Source of the DNA: Natronospirales bacterium
Lineage (GTDB): Bacteria > Pseudomonadota > Gammaproteobacteria > Natronospirales > JAIVGZ01
NCBI GenBank assembly: GCA_020201335.1
Contig: JAIVGZ010000009.1
Location: 1 to 51,358, forward strand
Length of the DNA stretch: 51,358 bases
Reading direction: 5' to 3'
The number at the start of each line of letters is the position of its first letter. Within the stretch, counting starts at the first letter, position 1. Both the position numbers and the translations under genes were made by a program. Positions 38,783-48,376 of this stretch are shown piece after piece. Under the pieces are notes generated by a model. It was not told the origin of the DNA, searched no databases, and saw only the letters and a list, made by a program, of their open reading frames with translations.

Positions 38783-38823
38783 TAGAATTGGCAGCCACTC
38801 GCAGCGGGAAAAACCCCGCTGCG
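38783..38823 (+). promoter_or_regulatory. ndk promoter -10 and leader hairpin
   Basis: TAGAAT (38783-38788) with TTGCGG 18 bases upstream (38759-38764) is a plausible promoter. The leader then has a perfect nine-base-pair hairpin, CGCAGCGGG pairing with CCCGCTGCG around a six-base loop (38800-38823). No T-run follows, so it is not a simple terminator; it may be a 5' stabiliser or a regulatory site. Confidence 0.55.
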
Positions 38824-38870
38824 ACGGTTATTTACGCGTACTACTTTCACCAGACCGGAGTTTTAAACAG

Positions 38871-39299
38871 ATGGCAACAGAAAGGACCCTTTCGATCATC
38901 AAGCCCGATGGCGTCGCGAAGAACCTGATTGGCGAAATCTACAGTCGCTTCGAGAAGGCGGGCCTGCGGGTCGTTGCCGCGCGCATGTTGCAGCTGAGTC
39001 GCGAGCAGGCGGAAGGATTCTACGCGGTCCACCGCGAGCGGCCGTTCTTCAACGACCTGGTCGCGTTCATGGTTTCCGGGCCGGTGATGGTGCAGGCGCT
39101 TGAAGGCGCAGGCGCGATTGCGAAAAACCGCGACCTGATGGGCGCAACCAACCCGAAGGACGCGGCCCGTGGCACGATACGCGCTGATTTCGCGACGACG
39201 GTCGACGAGAACATCGTCCACGGCTCCGACGCCGCGGAGACCGCTGAACAGGAAATCAAGTTCTTCTTCCCGGAAGGGGTGTGCGCGCGCACGCGCTGA
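38871..39299 (+). CDS. ndk: nucleoside diphosphate kinase
   Basis: This 142-residue enzyme balances nucleoside triphosphate pools by phosphate transfer through a phospho-histidine. It begins [15 protein letters not shown], and the catalytic histidine is His117 in [10 protein letters not shown]. The length is normal. A separate promoter with a hairpin leader precedes it, and rlmN follows after three bases. The ndk-rlmN-pilF order is conserved in gammaproteobacteria. Confidence 0.96.
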   Translation: MATERTLSIIKPDGVAKNLIGEIYSRFEKAGLRVVAARMLQLSREQAEGFYAVHRERPFFNDLVAFMVSGPVMVQALEGAGAIAKNRDLMGATNPKDAARGTIRADFATTVDENIVHGSDAAETAEQEIKFFFPEGVCARTR

Positions 39300-39302
39300 A
39301 CG

Positions 39303-40412
39303 ATGGACGCGCCGGTCCGCACCAACCTGTTAGGCATGCCGCATGCGGCGCTGGTCGAGTATTTCACCGCGCTCGGCGAAAAGCCGTTCCGCGCGGTCCA
39401 GGTGATGAAGTGGATCTACCAGCGCGGCGTCACCGACTTCACTGCGATGACCGACCTGTCTGTCGCGTTGCGCGACAAGCTTATGGAGTGCGCCGAGGTG
39501 CGCCCGCCGGAAATCATCACGGAGCAGCAGTCGGCTGACGGTACGCGCAAATGGCTGCTACGCATGGATGCGGGCAACGCAATCGAGACCGTATTCATCC
39601 CGGAAGCGGGGCGCGGGACGCTGTGCATTTCGTCGCAAGTCGGCTGTGCGCTGGATTGCGCCTTCTGCTCGACCGCCCAGCAGGGCTTCAACCGCAACCT
39701 GTCGGCCGCGGAGATTGTCGGGCAGGTGTTTTTGGCTGCGCGGGAGCTCGGGCACCGTCCGGCGGAGGACGAGCGTGCGATTACCAATGTCGTATTTATG
39801 GGCATGGGCGAGCCGCTGACGAACTTCGATAATGTCGTCGCCGCGATCCAGGTGATGCTCGACGATAACGCGTTCGGCCTGTCCAAGCGCCGGGTGACCC
39901 TATCGACCGCCGGCGTCGTGCCGGCGCTAAAGCGGCTCGCCGAAGTCTGCGACGTCGCGCTCGCGGTGTCGCTGCATGCGCCGAACGATGCGTTGCGCGA
40001 CCAGCTCGTCCCAATCAATAAGAAGTACCCGATTGCCGAGCTTCTCGATGCCTGCCGCCAGTACGTCAGCCGACAGCCGCACCAGATGCACATCACCTGG
40101 GAATACGTGATGCTTGACGGTGTCAACGACAGCGACGCGCATGCGCTTGAACTTGTGCGACTGTTGAAGGACCTGCCGTCGAAGATTAATTTGATCCCGT
40201 TTAACCCATTCCCGATGACGCGTTTCAAGCGCTCCCCGGACGCGCGGATTGACCGCTTCCGCGACCTGTTGATGGCGCACGGTTACACCGCAATCACCCG
40301 GCGTACGCGCGGCGACGACATCGATGCGGCGTGTGGCCAGCTGGCTGGCCGGGTGCAAGACCGCAGCCGCAGGCACCTGCGGCGCGCGGCCGGGAGTGAC
40401 ATCAGCGTATGA
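39303..40412 (+). CDS. rlmN: dual-specificity 23S rRNA/tRNA adenine-C2 methyltransferase RlmN
   Basis: This 369-residue radical SAM enzyme methylates A2503 of 23S rRNA and A37 of some tRNAs. The cluster motif is [17 protein letters not shown]. Both cysteines used in methyl transfer are present, one in TLCISSQVG and one near the end in [12 protein letters not shown]. The segments [13 protein letters not shown] and VSLHAPND are typical. The stop overlaps the start of pilF (ATGA). Confidence 0.95.
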   Translation: MDAPVRTNLLGMPHAALVEYFTALGEKPFRAVQVMKWIYQRGVTDFTAMTDLSVALRDKLMECAEVRPPEIITEQQSADGTRKWLLRMDAGNAIETVFIPEAGRGTLCISSQVGCALDCAFCSTAQQGFNRNLSAAEIVGQVFLAARELGHRPAEDERAITNVVFMGMGEPLTNFDNVVAAIQVMLDDNAFGLSKRRVTLSTAGVVPALKRLAEVCDVALAVSLHAPNDALRDQLVPINKKYPIAELLDACRQYVSRQPHQMHITWEYVMLDGVNDSDAHALELVRLLKDLPSKINLIPFNPFPMTRFKRSPDARIDRFRDLLMAHGYTAITRRTRGDDIDAACGQLAGRVQDRSRRHLRRAAGSDISV

Positions 40413-41191
40413 ATAGATTGAACGCAATGCTGAGCCTGGTGGCGGCGCTCTTACTCGTTGGCTGCGTATCGGTGTCGGATGGACGCCGTGGACCGGCCGC
40501 CGAGCCGCTCGAGGCTGCGCGGTTCAATGTGCAACTCGGGCTCGAATACCTTGGGCAGGGCCGTCGCGACCTTGCGATGGAGAAGCTCACGCGGGCAATC
40601 GAACAGGCGCCGCGGCTTGCTGACGCGCATGTCGCGATGGCCTTCGCGTACAACCATTGGGGCGAGCCGCAAGAAGCGGCGGTTCACTACCGCCGTGCGA
40701 TCCGGCTCGACCGCGACAACCCGAACATTCGCAACACCTACGGCGTGTTTCTGTGCCAGCACGGCGACCTGCGCGCAGCTGAGCGCGAGCTGTTGTCGGC
40801 CGCGCACGCCGCGACGTATTCGACGCCCGAAGTTGCATGGACGAACGCCGGCATATGCGCGGAGAAAGAGCCCGATCTCGCAAAGGCAGAGCGCTTTTAT
40901 CGCGAGGCGTTGCGGGTTAACGGCCGCCACCAGGACGCGTTGTGGCAGCTCGCGAAAGTGAGTTTCAATACCGGCAATGCGATGCAGGCACGCGCGTTCC
41001 TGCAACGCTATGTCGAAGCGCGCCAGCCCCAGCCCTGGTCGGCTGAAAGCCTGTGGCTGTGCTTCCAGGTCGAAGTGACGCTCGGTGACGAGACCGCGGC
41101 GGCCCATTGCGCAAATCGTCTCCGCGCCGACTTCGCCGGCACCCGCGAGGCGCGGCTGCTCGAGGACGCCGAACGTGCACGAGGACGCTGA
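40409..41191 (+). CDS. pilF: type IV pilus biogenesis lipoprotein PilF/PilW
   Basis: This 260-residue outer-membrane lipoprotein helps assemble the PilQ secretin. It has a lipobox LLLVGC (lipidated Cys at about residue 19) and tetratricopeptide repeats over the rest ([60 protein letters not shown]). The position between rlmN and rodZ is conserved. No other pilus gene is in the window. Confidence 0.88.
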   Translation: MNRLNAMLSLVAALLLVGCVSVSDGRRGPAAEPLEAARFNVQLGLEYLGQGRRDLAMEKLTRAIEQAPRLADAHVAMAFAYNHWGEPQEAAVHYRRAIRLDRDNPNIRNTYGVFLCQHGDLRAAERELLSAAHAATYSTPEVAWTNAGICAEKEPDLAKAERFYREALRVNGRHQDALWQLAKVSFNTGNAMQARAFLQRYVEARQPQPWSAESLWLCFQVEVTLGDETAAAHCANRLRADFAGTREARLLEDAERARGR

Positions 41192-41999
41192 GGGCGTCCA
41201 GGACTCCGGGCCACGCGGCCCAGGATACCGACTGCGCGAGGCGCGGGACCGGCGCGGGCTATCCGTCGGTGAGGTCGCGCGAAGCCTGAAGCTGGACGCG
41301 AAGGTCATCGCGGCGCTGGAGGGCGACGATTACGCGGCGCTGCCCGCACCAATTTTCGTGAAGGGTTACCTCGCACAGTATTGCAAGCTGCTCGGTTTGC
41401 CGGCTGACGAATGCATTGCGGAATATGAGCGCGGCATCGGAGGTGTGGCGCCACCCCCGCTGGTCCTCCGGCGCGCCGCCGGTGAAGAAATCTCCCCCGG
41501 GTCGTCCCCCGTGATGCTGGTCAGCTGGCTCGTCGCGCTGCTCGCCGTGGTGATGGTCGTGCTCTGGTGGGTCGCCAGCCCGGAACCGGAGCCGGTTGCG
41601 GCAACGCCAGTGGTCGAGCGTCCGGCGCAGCGGCCGGTGGTCGTCGACCCGACTCCGCCCGTACCTGAGGTCGAGGCGAGGGCGTTGCCGAGGGCGACGG
41701 TGCCTGCGGGAGTCCCCGCTTCGGCGCCGGACCAGACACGGGTGCGGTTCGAGTTCGAAGCCGATTCGTGGGCCGAGGTCGTCGACGCGACCGGGCGCAG
41801 GTTGTTTTTCGACCTCGCGCGCACTGGTCGAGTGATTGAAGTGAGTGGCGTCGCACCAATTTCGGTGTTCCTTGGTAATGCACCGCCGGTACGCATCACC
41901 GTCGACGGACGTGTGTTCGACCAATCGCGTTATGTACGCAGCGGTAATGTTGCACGTTTCATGCTGGGCGACGACGTGGCACAGGCGACGCGCCGGTGA
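41175..41999 (+). CDS. rodZ: cell-shape protein RodZ
   Basis: This 274-residue bitopic membrane protein links MreB to the envelope. It has an N-terminal HTH_25 domain ([39 protein letters not shown]), one membrane helix ([20 protein letters not shown]), a Pro-rich linker and a C-terminal DUF4115 domain ([33 protein letters not shown]). The GTG start lies inside the end of pilF and gives a compact N-terminus; in-frame starts further upstream fall in pilF. In most relatives ispG comes next, but here rodZ overlaps hisS directly. Confidence 0.86.
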   Translation: MHEDAEGVQDSGPRGPGYRLREARDRRGLSVGEVARSLKLDAKVIAALEGDDYAALPAPIFVKGYLAQYCKLLGLPADECIAEYERGIGGVAPPPLVLRRAAGEEISPGSSPVMLVSWLVALLAVVMVVLWWVASPEPEPVAATPVVERPAQRPVVVDPTPPVPEVEARALPRATVPAGVPASAPDQTRVRFEFEADSWAEVVDATGRRLFFDLARTGRVIEVSGVAPISVFLGNAPPVRITVDGRVFDQSRYVRSGNVARFMLGDDVAQATRR

Positions 42000-43076
42000 G
42001 CAAAACATTGCAGTCGGTCCGCGGCATGAACGACATCCTGCCGGCGCAAACGCCACGCTGGCGCCAGCTCGAGCAGGTGGCGCGCGAGGTCTTTCAGGCG
42101 TATGGCTACGAAGAGATCCGCCTGCCGCTGGTCGAGCGGACTGAATTGTTCTCGCGCGCGATCGGCGAGGTAACCGACATCGTCGAGAAGGAGATGTACA
42201 CTTTTGCCGACCGCAACGGCGACAGCCTCACGCTACGGCCGGAAGGTACTGCCGGCTGCGTCCGCGCGGGTCTGGCGCACGGCTTGCTGCACAACCAGGT
42301 GCAGCGCCTCTGGTACGGCGGGCCGATGTTCCGCCACGAACGGCCACAGAAGGGGCGTTACCGGCAGTTCCACCAGCTGGGTATCGAGGCGTTCGGCATC
42401 GCGCAACCTGAGATTGACGCAGAGGTCATCCTGCTATCGGCGCGTCTGCTGAAGCGCTTGGGCGGAGTACCTCGACGATGAGTCGCGCGCACATTTCGCA
42501 CGGTTGTGTGAACTGCTGGCGGCGGCCGGGGTCGAATTCGTCCTGAACCCGCGGCTCGTGCGCGGGCTCGATTATTACAGCCGTACGGTTTTTGAGTGGA
42601 CGACGGACCGGCTGGGCGCGCAGGACGCCGTGTGTTCGGGCGGTCGTTACGACGGGCTGGTGGACCTGCTTGGTGGGCGTGGCACGCCAGCGGTCGGCTG
42701 GGCCCTCGGTATGGAGCGGCTCGTCGCGCTGATGGAGGATGCGGGCGTGCCGGCACCGGACTCGGCGCCACACGCATACGTCGTCGCGGTCGGCGACGCA
42801 GCGGCAGCGGCAGCGCTGGTCGCCGCGGAACGGCTGCGCGACGCGCTGCCAGGGGCAGCGATTATCCAGGATTGCGGCGGGGGTGGCTTCCGCAACCAGA
42901 TGAAGCGTGCAGACCGTAGTGGCGCTCGCGTCGCGCTCGTGTTCGGCGACGATGAGGTACAGGCTGGCAGCGTCGGCATCAAGCCGCTGCGTGATGACGG
43001 GCCGCAGGAAGATATGAAGATCGATGCACTCGCAGATGCGCTGCTTGCACGCTTTGGCGAAGCATTGCTGGAATGA
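41996..43076 (+). pseudogene. hisS: histidyl-tRNA synthetase with internal out-of-frame deletion
   Basis: The gene begins with GTG overlapping rodZ and reads as HisRS (motif 2 in [18 protein letters not shown]) to [11 protein letters not shown], then ends at a stop in the wrong frame (42481). Shifting frame at about 42463-42465, HisRS resumes with [20 protein letters not shown] and continues through RLVRGLDYYSRTVFEW, motif 3 (GWALGMERLVAL) and the anticodon-binding domain to the normal end. Compared with the 424-residue E. coli enzyme about 70 residues are missing at the junction, covering most of the helical insertion domain, so this is a deletion of about 210 bases rather than a simple base slip. 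HisRS is essential, so either a second gene exists or the assembly has lost sequence. Confidence 0.88.
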
Positions 43077-43092
43077 ATCAAGGGAGAGCAAG

Positions 43093-43737
43093 TTGAACGC
43101 AACAGACGAAGAAACAGTCGAAAACCTCCGCAAATGGTGGTCCGAGAACGGGCCTTGGATTATCGGTGGCCTCGCGCTCGGCGCACTCGTGTTGTTCGGC
43201 TGGCGCTACTGGAACGAATGGCGCGAGAACCAGCTCGCGCACGCATCGAACAGCTACCGTGAATTGGTTGCCGAGGCGGAGCGGGGCGACCTGCCGCACG
43301 CAGCCGGAATCGCCAATGAGCTGCGCGAGCGTCGCCTTGCGGGTCCGTACGTGGATTTCGCTGCGCTTGCGCTCGCACACCACGCGCTTGCGCAGGGTGA
43401 GGTGGAGGCGGCCCGGGCAGAACTCGAGGGGCTGCTAGCCCAGTCGTCGGACGTCCATACGTTAACGCTCGCGCGCCTGCGCCTCGCACGTATTGAGCTT
43501 GCCGACGGTGCTTTCGACCGTGCAGCGCAATTGCTCGACACGCAGGACACTGGCAGCTTCGCACCGCTGTACGCGGAATTGCGCGGCGACCTTGCGGCCG
43601 CGCGCGGCGATACGGCCGCGGCGGCAGTGGCGTATCGCGAAGCGCTGGCGTCTACCGCAGAGGGCGTTGCCGATCGTGCGCTAATCCGCATCAAGCTCGA
43701 CAACCTAGGCGCATCCGCGCCCGCGCAGGAGGCATGA
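43093..43737 (+). CDS. yfgM: YfgM-family tetratricopeptide membrane protein
   Basis: This protein of about 214 residues is anchored by one N-terminal membrane helix (WIIGGLALGALVLFGWRYW) and has a periplasmic TPR-like domain (SNSYRELVAEAERGDLPHAA and following). YfgM of E. coli is an ancillary SecYEG-translocon protein that binds chaperones such as PpiD. The start is TTG: GGGAGAG lies just upstream and translation from there gives the expected N-terminus (NATDEETVENLRKWWSENG). Upstream ATGs fall in the end of hisS. The hisS-yfgM-bamB-der order is conserved. Confidence 0.88.
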   Translation: MNATDEETVENLRKWWSENGPWIIGGLALGALVLFGWRYWNEWRENQLAHASNSYRELVAEAERGDLPHAAGIANELRERRLAGPYVDFAALALAHHALAQGEVEAARAELEGLLAQSSDVHTLTLARLRLARIELADGAFDRAAQLLDTQDTGSFAPLYAELRGDLAAARGDTAAAAVAYREALASTAEGVADRALIRIKLDNLGASAPAQEA

Positions 43738-44873
43738 TGCGCTCCATTGCATGTGCTCCAATTCTGTTGCTGGCGGTTCTGGCCGGGTGCGCGACGAAGG
43801 ACAACATTGAGCCGCCCGCGCCGCTGGAAAGCTTCCCGGCGACGCTCGAGGTCAGTCGTGCCTGGAGCGTGACGGTAGGCGGCGCAGGTCGCGTACGGGT
43901 CGCGCTCGTTCCTGCCAGCGACGGGCGTCAGGTTTATGTCGCGGGCCGTGGCGGTCGCGTACTCGCGCTGGCACCGGATAGCGGCCGGCGAGTATGGGAA
44001 GTCAACCTGGATGCGCCGCTTGCCGGCGGACCAGCAGTCGGCAGCGACATCGTGGTTGTCGGCGGGTCCGATGGACGCGTGTTCGCGCTTTCACCCGCAA
44101 CTGGAGCGGTGCTGTGGACCGCGCAACTGAGCAGCGACATCATGGCGCCGCCGGCCGTCGATCGCGGAGTGGTGGTCGCGCGCACCGGTGACGGGCGCCT
44201 GTACGGCCTCGATGCCGGCGACGGCGGGCAACTCTGGATGTATGAGCAGCCGGTGCCATTGCTGTCACTGCGTGGTACTGCAGGGCCGGTCATCCACGGT
44301 GACCTGGTCATTTCCGGTTTCGACAACGGCCGCGTCGCGGCGAACCTGGTCCGCGACGGGCAGTTGCTTTGGGAAGCGACCGTGGGTATCCCCGTCGGAC
44401 GGACGGAGATTGAGCGGATGGTCGACGTCAACGCGGCGCCGCGCGTGATTGGCCGGGATGTTTACGCGGTCAGTCACCAGGGACGGCTGGTCGCGCTGTC
44501 GCTCGAATCGGGTCGCATCCTGTGGTCGCGTGATATATCGAGTTCCGCCGGCCTTGGCGTCGCGATGCTCGGCGTCTGGGTCACTGATGACCACAGTATC
44601 GTGACCGGGTTTGACCGCCTGTCCGGCAATGAATTGTGGCGCCAGGATGCGATGCGGGCCCGCTGGATGACGGCTCCCACGCCGGTACGCGATGCGTTGG
44701 CGCTCGGGGACCTCGAAGGCTTCGTGCATTTCCTGTCGCAAGACACCGGCGCACTGCTTGCGCGGGTCCGGGTCGGCAACGACAGCATCCAAGTTGCACC
44801 GGTGGTCATCGGTGACCTGGTGCTCGTGCAGACAAGCGGCGGAACCGTCGCCGCATACCGCGTCGGCGACTGA
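43734..44873 (+). CDS. bamB: outer membrane assembly lipoprotein BamB
   Basis: This 379-residue lipoprotein is a beta-propeller subunit of the BAM complex that inserts outer-membrane proteins. The lipobox is LAVLAGC with Cys at about residue 19. PQQ-type propeller blades repeat through the sequence (VLALAPDSGRRVWEVNLDAP, VFALSPATGAVLWTAQLSSD, LYGLDAGDGGQLWMYEQPVP). It overlaps yfgM by four bases at ATGATG, so the second ATG is an alternative start. It is intact. Confidence 0.93.
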   Translation: MMRSIACAPILLLAVLAGCATKDNIEPPAPLESFPATLEVSRAWSVTVGGAGRVRVALVPASDGRQVYVAGRGGRVLALAPDSGRRVWEVNLDAPLAGGPAVGSDIVVVGGSDGRVFALSPATGAVLWTAQLSSDIMAPPAVDRGVVVARTGDGRLYGLDAGDGGQLWMYEQPVPLLSLRGTAGPVIHGDLVISGFDNGRVAANLVRDGQLLWEATVGIPVGRTEIERMVDVNAAPRVIGRDVYAVSHQGRLVALSLESGRILWSRDISSSAGLGVAMLGVWVTDDHSIVTGFDRLSGNELWRQDAMRARWMTAPTPVRDALALGDLEGFVHFLSQDTGALLARVRVGNDSIQVAPVVIGDLVLVQTSGGTVAAYRVGD

Positions 44874-44882
44874 CGCACCGAG

Positions 44883-46280
44883 ATGTTGCCGGTCATCGCC
44901 CTGGTCGGGCGCCCGAATGTCGGCAAGTCGACGCTGTTCAATTTCCTGACGCGCAGCCGGGATGCGCTCGTAGCGGATATTCCGGGCCTCACCCGCGACC
45001 GCCAGTACGGCTTCGGCAAAGTTGGACCGCGCGCATACCTGGTCGTCGACACCGGCGGGCTGTCCGGCAACGCCGACGGTGTCGATGGTGCGATTGCGAA
45101 GCAGACGGTGCGGGCAATCGACGAGGCCGATGCAGTTGTGTTCCTCGTTGATGCGCGCGGCGGCCGCACTGCGGCCGACGATGCGATTGCCCAACAGTTG
45201 CGGCGCACCGGCAAGCCGGTCTGGCTCGGAGTGAATAAAGCAGAGGGTCTTGACGCAGATATCGTCGCCAGCGAGTTTCATGCATTGGGGCTCGGTGAGC
45301 CGCATGCGATTTCTGCGGCCCACGGCGACCGCATCGCTGGGCTGATCGACGAGGTACTCACGGCGCTGCCGCCGACGGATGCGACCGACCTGGCGCCGCC
45401 GGCTGATGGTCAGCGCATTCGCGTCGCGGTCGCGGGACGCCCGAACGTCGGCAAGTCCACGCTCGTCAACCGCCTGCTCGGTGAAGACCGGGTTCTCACA
45501 TTCGACGAGCCCGGTACCACACGAGACAGCATCTTCATCGATTTCGAGCGCGATGGCGCGGCTTACACGCTAATCGACACCGCTGGCATGCGCCGCCGGT
45601 CACGTATCGATGAGGTAATCGAGAAATTCTCGGTGATTAAAACGCTGCAGGCGATTGATAGCGCCCATGTAGTCATCGCGGTGCTCGACGCGCGTGCCGG
45701 CATCGTCGAGCAGGACGCGACGTTGCTGGGCCTCGCGGTAGAGCGGGGTCGTGCGCTCGTCATCGGGGTTAACAAGTGGGACGGGCTCGCGGCGGACGAA
45801 CGCGAGCAGGTCAAACACGAGCTGTCGCTGAAGCTGCCGTTCCTCGATTTCGCACGCGTGCATTTCATCTCAGCTCTGCACGGCTCTGGCCTCGGCGAGT
45901 TGTTCGCGTCGGTGCGTGAGGCTTGGACTGCCGCGAACAGTGACCTGTCGACCCCGGTGCTGACCCGCACGCTGGAAAAAGCGTTGCTGCAACACCAGCC
46001 GCCGCTGGTCGGCGGGCGCCGCATCAAGTTGCGTTACGCGCACCAGGGTGGCCGGAACCCGCCGGTAATCGTAATCCACGGGAACCAGACCGATATGGTT
46101 CCAGATTCGTACAAGCGCTTTCTCGCGAACCAGTTCCGCGAAACCTTCCGGCTGTTTGGCACGCCGATACGCGTCGAATTCCGTTCCGGAAAGAACCCTT
46201 TTGAGGGCAAGCGCAACCTGCTGACGCCGCGCCAGATGAACAAGAAAAAGAGATTGATGAAAAAGGTGAAGAAGCGCTGA
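44883..46280 (+). CDS. der: ribosome biogenesis GTPase Der (EngA)
   Basis: Der (465 residues) has two GTPase domains in tandem and is needed for 50S subunit maturation. The P-loops are [12 protein letters not shown] (residues 8-19) and [12 protein letters not shown] (about 187-198), each followed by DTGGL or DTAGM; the NKAE and NKWD boxes give guanine specificity. A KH-like domain follows ([20 protein letters not shown]), and the end is Lys-rich ([13 protein letters not shown]). A repeat array begins two bases after the stop codon. Confidence 0.95.
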   Translation: MLPVIALVGRPNVGKSTLFNFLTRSRDALVADIPGLTRDRQYGFGKVGPRAYLVVDTGGLSGNADGVDGAIAKQTVRAIDEADAVVFLVDARGGRTAADDAIAQQLRRTGKPVWLGVNKAEGLDADIVASEFHALGLGEPHAISAAHGDRIAGLIDEVLTALPPTDATDLAPPADGQRIRVAVAGRPNVGKSTLVNRLLGEDRVLTFDEPGTTRDSIFIDFERDGAAYTLIDTAGMRRRSRIDEVIEKFSVIKTLQAIDSAHVVIAVLDARAGIVEQDATLLGLAVERGRALVIGVNKWDGLAADEREQVKHELSLKLPFLDFARVHFISALHGSGLGELFASVREAWTAANSDLSTPVLTRTLEKALLQHQPPLVGGRRIKLRYAHQGGRNPPVIVIHGNQTDMVPDSYKRFLANQFRETFRLFGTPIRVEFRSGKNPFEGKRNLLTPRQMNKKKRLMKKVKKR

Positions 46281-46282
46281 AG

Positions 46283-46447
46283 CGTAGGAGCGGTGCTCCA
46301 GTGTGGGAGCGGTGCTCCAGTGTGGGAGCGGTGCTCCGCACCGCGATGGCAGAGGTCTCAAGTGGCACCGCGCCCGCCGCAGCGCTCGCTCCTATGGGTT
46401 CACCGGCTTTTACAGAGCCGGCTGAAACCCATAAGTCGCTTCGCGCT
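46283..46447. repeat. REP-like tandem units and second copy of the 105-bp repeat
   Basis: Three tandem 19-base units of the type TGTGGGAGCGGTGCTCCAG start right after der (46283-46301, 46302-46320, then from 46321); the last extends into GCACCGCGA to form a palindrome. The 105-base repeat follows (46343-46447), matching 16408-16512 at most positions, including the CCGGCT/AGCCGG stem. Its right end (TCGCTTCGCGCT) joins directly to the broken M23 peptidase gene, whose reading frame runs into it. Confidence 0.85.
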
Positions 46448-47077
46448 AATCAGCCCGCTGCCGTGGTCGACGAACACCGCGTTGCCTGCGTAAAAGAAGT
46501 CGCCGGTCTCGACGACGATTCCGGGCGCAGGCGCGTGGATTGGCGTGCCGGTTGGCGCGGCGATGTCGATACCGGCGTGCGGGTTGCGCGGCTGGTCGTT
46601 CAGCACGCGGCGCAGGCCGAACGCGCTGGAGCGGCGCCCCTCTGCCGGTGCGACGAGGCGGAGCGCCTCCGGGGGTCGTTCGTTGAAGGTGTTCAGTGCG
46701 GCAACTATGCGCGGCCGCTCGCTGGCAATGCGTTCCAGGTCCGCGGGCAACGGATTGACCATGCGTTCGTTGGGTATCGTCAGCCGCTGCGTCGCGTACT
46801 CACGGTCGTGCACCTCGAACGGCACCTCGCGGTCGCCTACGCGCAGCGCATGGTTACCCGGCTGCGCAGACAGCGGGATGCCCACCACCGCGAGCCATTG
46901 CCCGTTGGAGTCGCGCACCGTGAGCACCGGGCGGTCGGTATACCGGACGTCCGGCCGCGCACCGTTCGCTTCCAGCGGCACCACGGCGACGCCTCCCGGC
47001 GCAGGCAGGTGATCGGGCAGCGCATGGGCGAGCACGGGCAGCATGGACAGGGCCAATATGGCAGTGCGGAATCTCAT
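46400..47077 (-). pseudogene. truncated M23-family (LytM) endopeptidase
   Basis: The 225-residue frame has a signal peptide (AILALSMLPVLAHA), an N-terminal domain (VVPLEANGARPDVRYTDRPV) and the start of an M23 metallopeptidase domain with two zinc ligands in NPHAGIDIAAPTGTPIHAP. After VFVDHGSGLI the family sequence stops: the last residues (AKRLMGFSRLCKSR) are translated from the 105-base repeat. The HLHW zinc-ligand motif and about 60-70 residues are missing, so peptidase activity is unlikely. It starts four bases after xseA and is in the same operon. The intact enzyme would cut peptidoglycan cross-links in the periplasm. Confidence 0.82.
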
Positions 47078-47081
47078 CGGT

Positions 47082-48308
47082 TCAACGCTCCTCGTCCTTC
47101 TTAATGTCGTTCACGGTGACTGTCGCGCTGCCGCGCGCGAACCGTGCATTCAATGAATCCCCAAGCGCCAGCGATGCCGTATCGGTAACCGCCTTCCCGG
47201 TACGCGCGTCCGCGACAATCGCGTAGCCACGGGCGAGCGTTGCCAAAGGGCTGACCGCCTGCAATGCGCGCGCGGCGCCGGTCACGGCGGCCGACGCCTG
47301 TTCGAGGGCCCGCTGCCAGCCGCGCCGCAGCCGCAGGTCGAGTTCGTCCAGCCGTTGTGCGCGCTGCTGGAGGCGGCGCCCCGGGTGCAGGGCACGCAAC
47401 CGCGTGGCCAACCAGCCCACGCGTTCCCCAGCCTGTGCGACCCGCTGGTTTGTACACCGCTGCAATGCATGCGAGAGGCGCGCAACCCGCTGTCCGAGTT
47501 CCACGCGGTCCGGGACAACCATTTCCGCGGCGGCCGATGGCGTCGGTGCGCGGCGGTCCGCGGCAAAGTCGGCGATTGTGAAGTCGATTTCGTGCCCGAC
47601 GCCGACAACAACCGGAATAGGGGAGGCGCGGATCGCACGCGCGACGCGTTCGTCGTTGAACGCCCAAAGGTCCTCTATCGAACCTCCGCCCCGCGCAAGA
47701 ATCAATACGTCGCATTCCGCACGCGCTGCCGCCGTCTCGAGCGCAGCGACGACAGCCGGCGGCGCGGCATCGCCCTGAACCGGGACCGGGTACACGACCA
47801 CCGGCACCGACGGGAACCGTCGCTCGAGCACGCTCGCGATGTCTCGGATCGCCGCGCCGGTGGGCGAAGTGATCACACCGATGCGTCGTGGCAACGTCGG
47901 TAACGGCCGTTTCAGTGCTTCGTCGAACAACCCTTCGGCAGCGAGGCGTGCTTTAAGTTCCTCGAACGCACGCTGCAGCGCGCCGAAGCCGGCCTCTTCC
48001 ATGTGATCGACGATGAACTGGAAGTCGCCGCGGGGTTCATATAGCGATACGCGCCCCCGAACCAGTACCTGCGCGCCGTTGGCCGGCCGGAACCGCAACA
48101 GCTGGCGCCGCATGCGGAACATCGCGCAGCGGACCTGGGCACCGCTGTCCTTGAGGCTGAAATACGCATGCCCCGATGCTGGCTGCGCGAGGTTGGATAT
48201 CTCACCCTCGAGCCAGAGCACGCGCAGCCCGGTCTCCAGAAGCATGCGCGCCTCGCGGTTCAGGCGGGTAACGCTCCAGACGTCGCGTTCAGGCGGGTCG
48301 TTCAGCAT
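47082..48308 (-). CDS. xseA: exodeoxyribonuclease VII large subunit
   Basis: This 408-residue protein is the catalytic subunit of exonuclease VII, which degrades single-stranded DNA. The OB-fold N-terminus (VWSVTRLNREARMLLETGLR, WLEGEISNLAQPASGHAYFS) and the central catalytic part (RIGVITSPTGAAIRDIASVL, ARGGGSIEDLWAFNDERVAR, VVGVGHEIDFTIADFAADRR, TPSAAAEMVV) are complete. The start MLNDPPERDVWSV fits the family; an earlier in-frame start would include the promoter. xseB is not in the window. The gene is divergent from guaB, as in E. coli. Confidence 0.94.
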   Translation of the reverse strand: MLNDPPERDVWSVTRLNREARMLLETGLRVLWLEGEISNLAQPASGHAYFSLKDSGAQVRCAMFRMRRQLLRFRPANGAQVLVRGRVSLYEPRGDFQFIVDHMEEAGFGALQRAFEELKARLAAEGLFDEALKRPLPTLPRRIGVITSPTGAAIRDIASVLERRFPSVPVVVYPVPVQGDAAPPAVVAALETAAARAECDVLILARGGGSIEDLWAFNDERVARAIRASPIPVVVGVGHEIDFTIADFAADRRAPTPSAAAEMVVPDRVELGQRVARLSHALQRCTNQRVAQAGERVGWLATRLRALHPGRRLQQRAQRLDELDLRLRRGWQRALEQASAAVTGAARALQAVSPLATLARGYAIVADARTGKAVTDTASLALGDSLNARFARGSATVTVNDIKKDEER

Positions 48309-48314
48309 GGGTCG

Positions 48315-48320
48315 ATGATA
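48315..48320 (-). promoter_or_regulatory. -10 element of xseA, leaderless arrangement
   Basis: Read on the minus strand, TATCAT lies exactly six bases before the xseA ATG; the bases between (cgaccc) hold no ribosome binding site. Confidence 0.6.
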
Positions 48321-48341
48321 GCGGTGCGGGGCGCGGACCGC

Positions 48342-48347
48342 TATAAT
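48342..48347 (+). promoter_or_regulatory. -10 element of guaB
   Basis: TATAAT in the 68-base gap between xseA and guaB would start transcription near 48354, giving guaB a short leader. No consensus -35 and no PurR-like operator is evident. Confidence 0.6.
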
Positions 48348-48376
48348 GCGCCGATTTACCACGGCGGATGGAAACG

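Noticed and set aside
38800-38823. Rho-independent terminator before ndk
   Set aside because: The stem is not followed by a T-run and lies downstream of a good -10, so it belongs to the ndk leader.
42440-42504. Programmed frameshift in hisS
   Set aside because: A shift alone would not restore the protein, because about 70 residues are absent at the junction; no slippery heptamer is seen.
44660-44690. REP-like head (GCTCCCAC) inside bamB
   Set aside because: Only the eight-base head matches by chance; the palindromic body is absent and the residues fit the BamB propeller.
46283-46341. Possible CRISPR array (three 19-base repeats)
   Set aside because: The units are directly abutting without spacers, are REP-like palindromes, and no cas gene is near.
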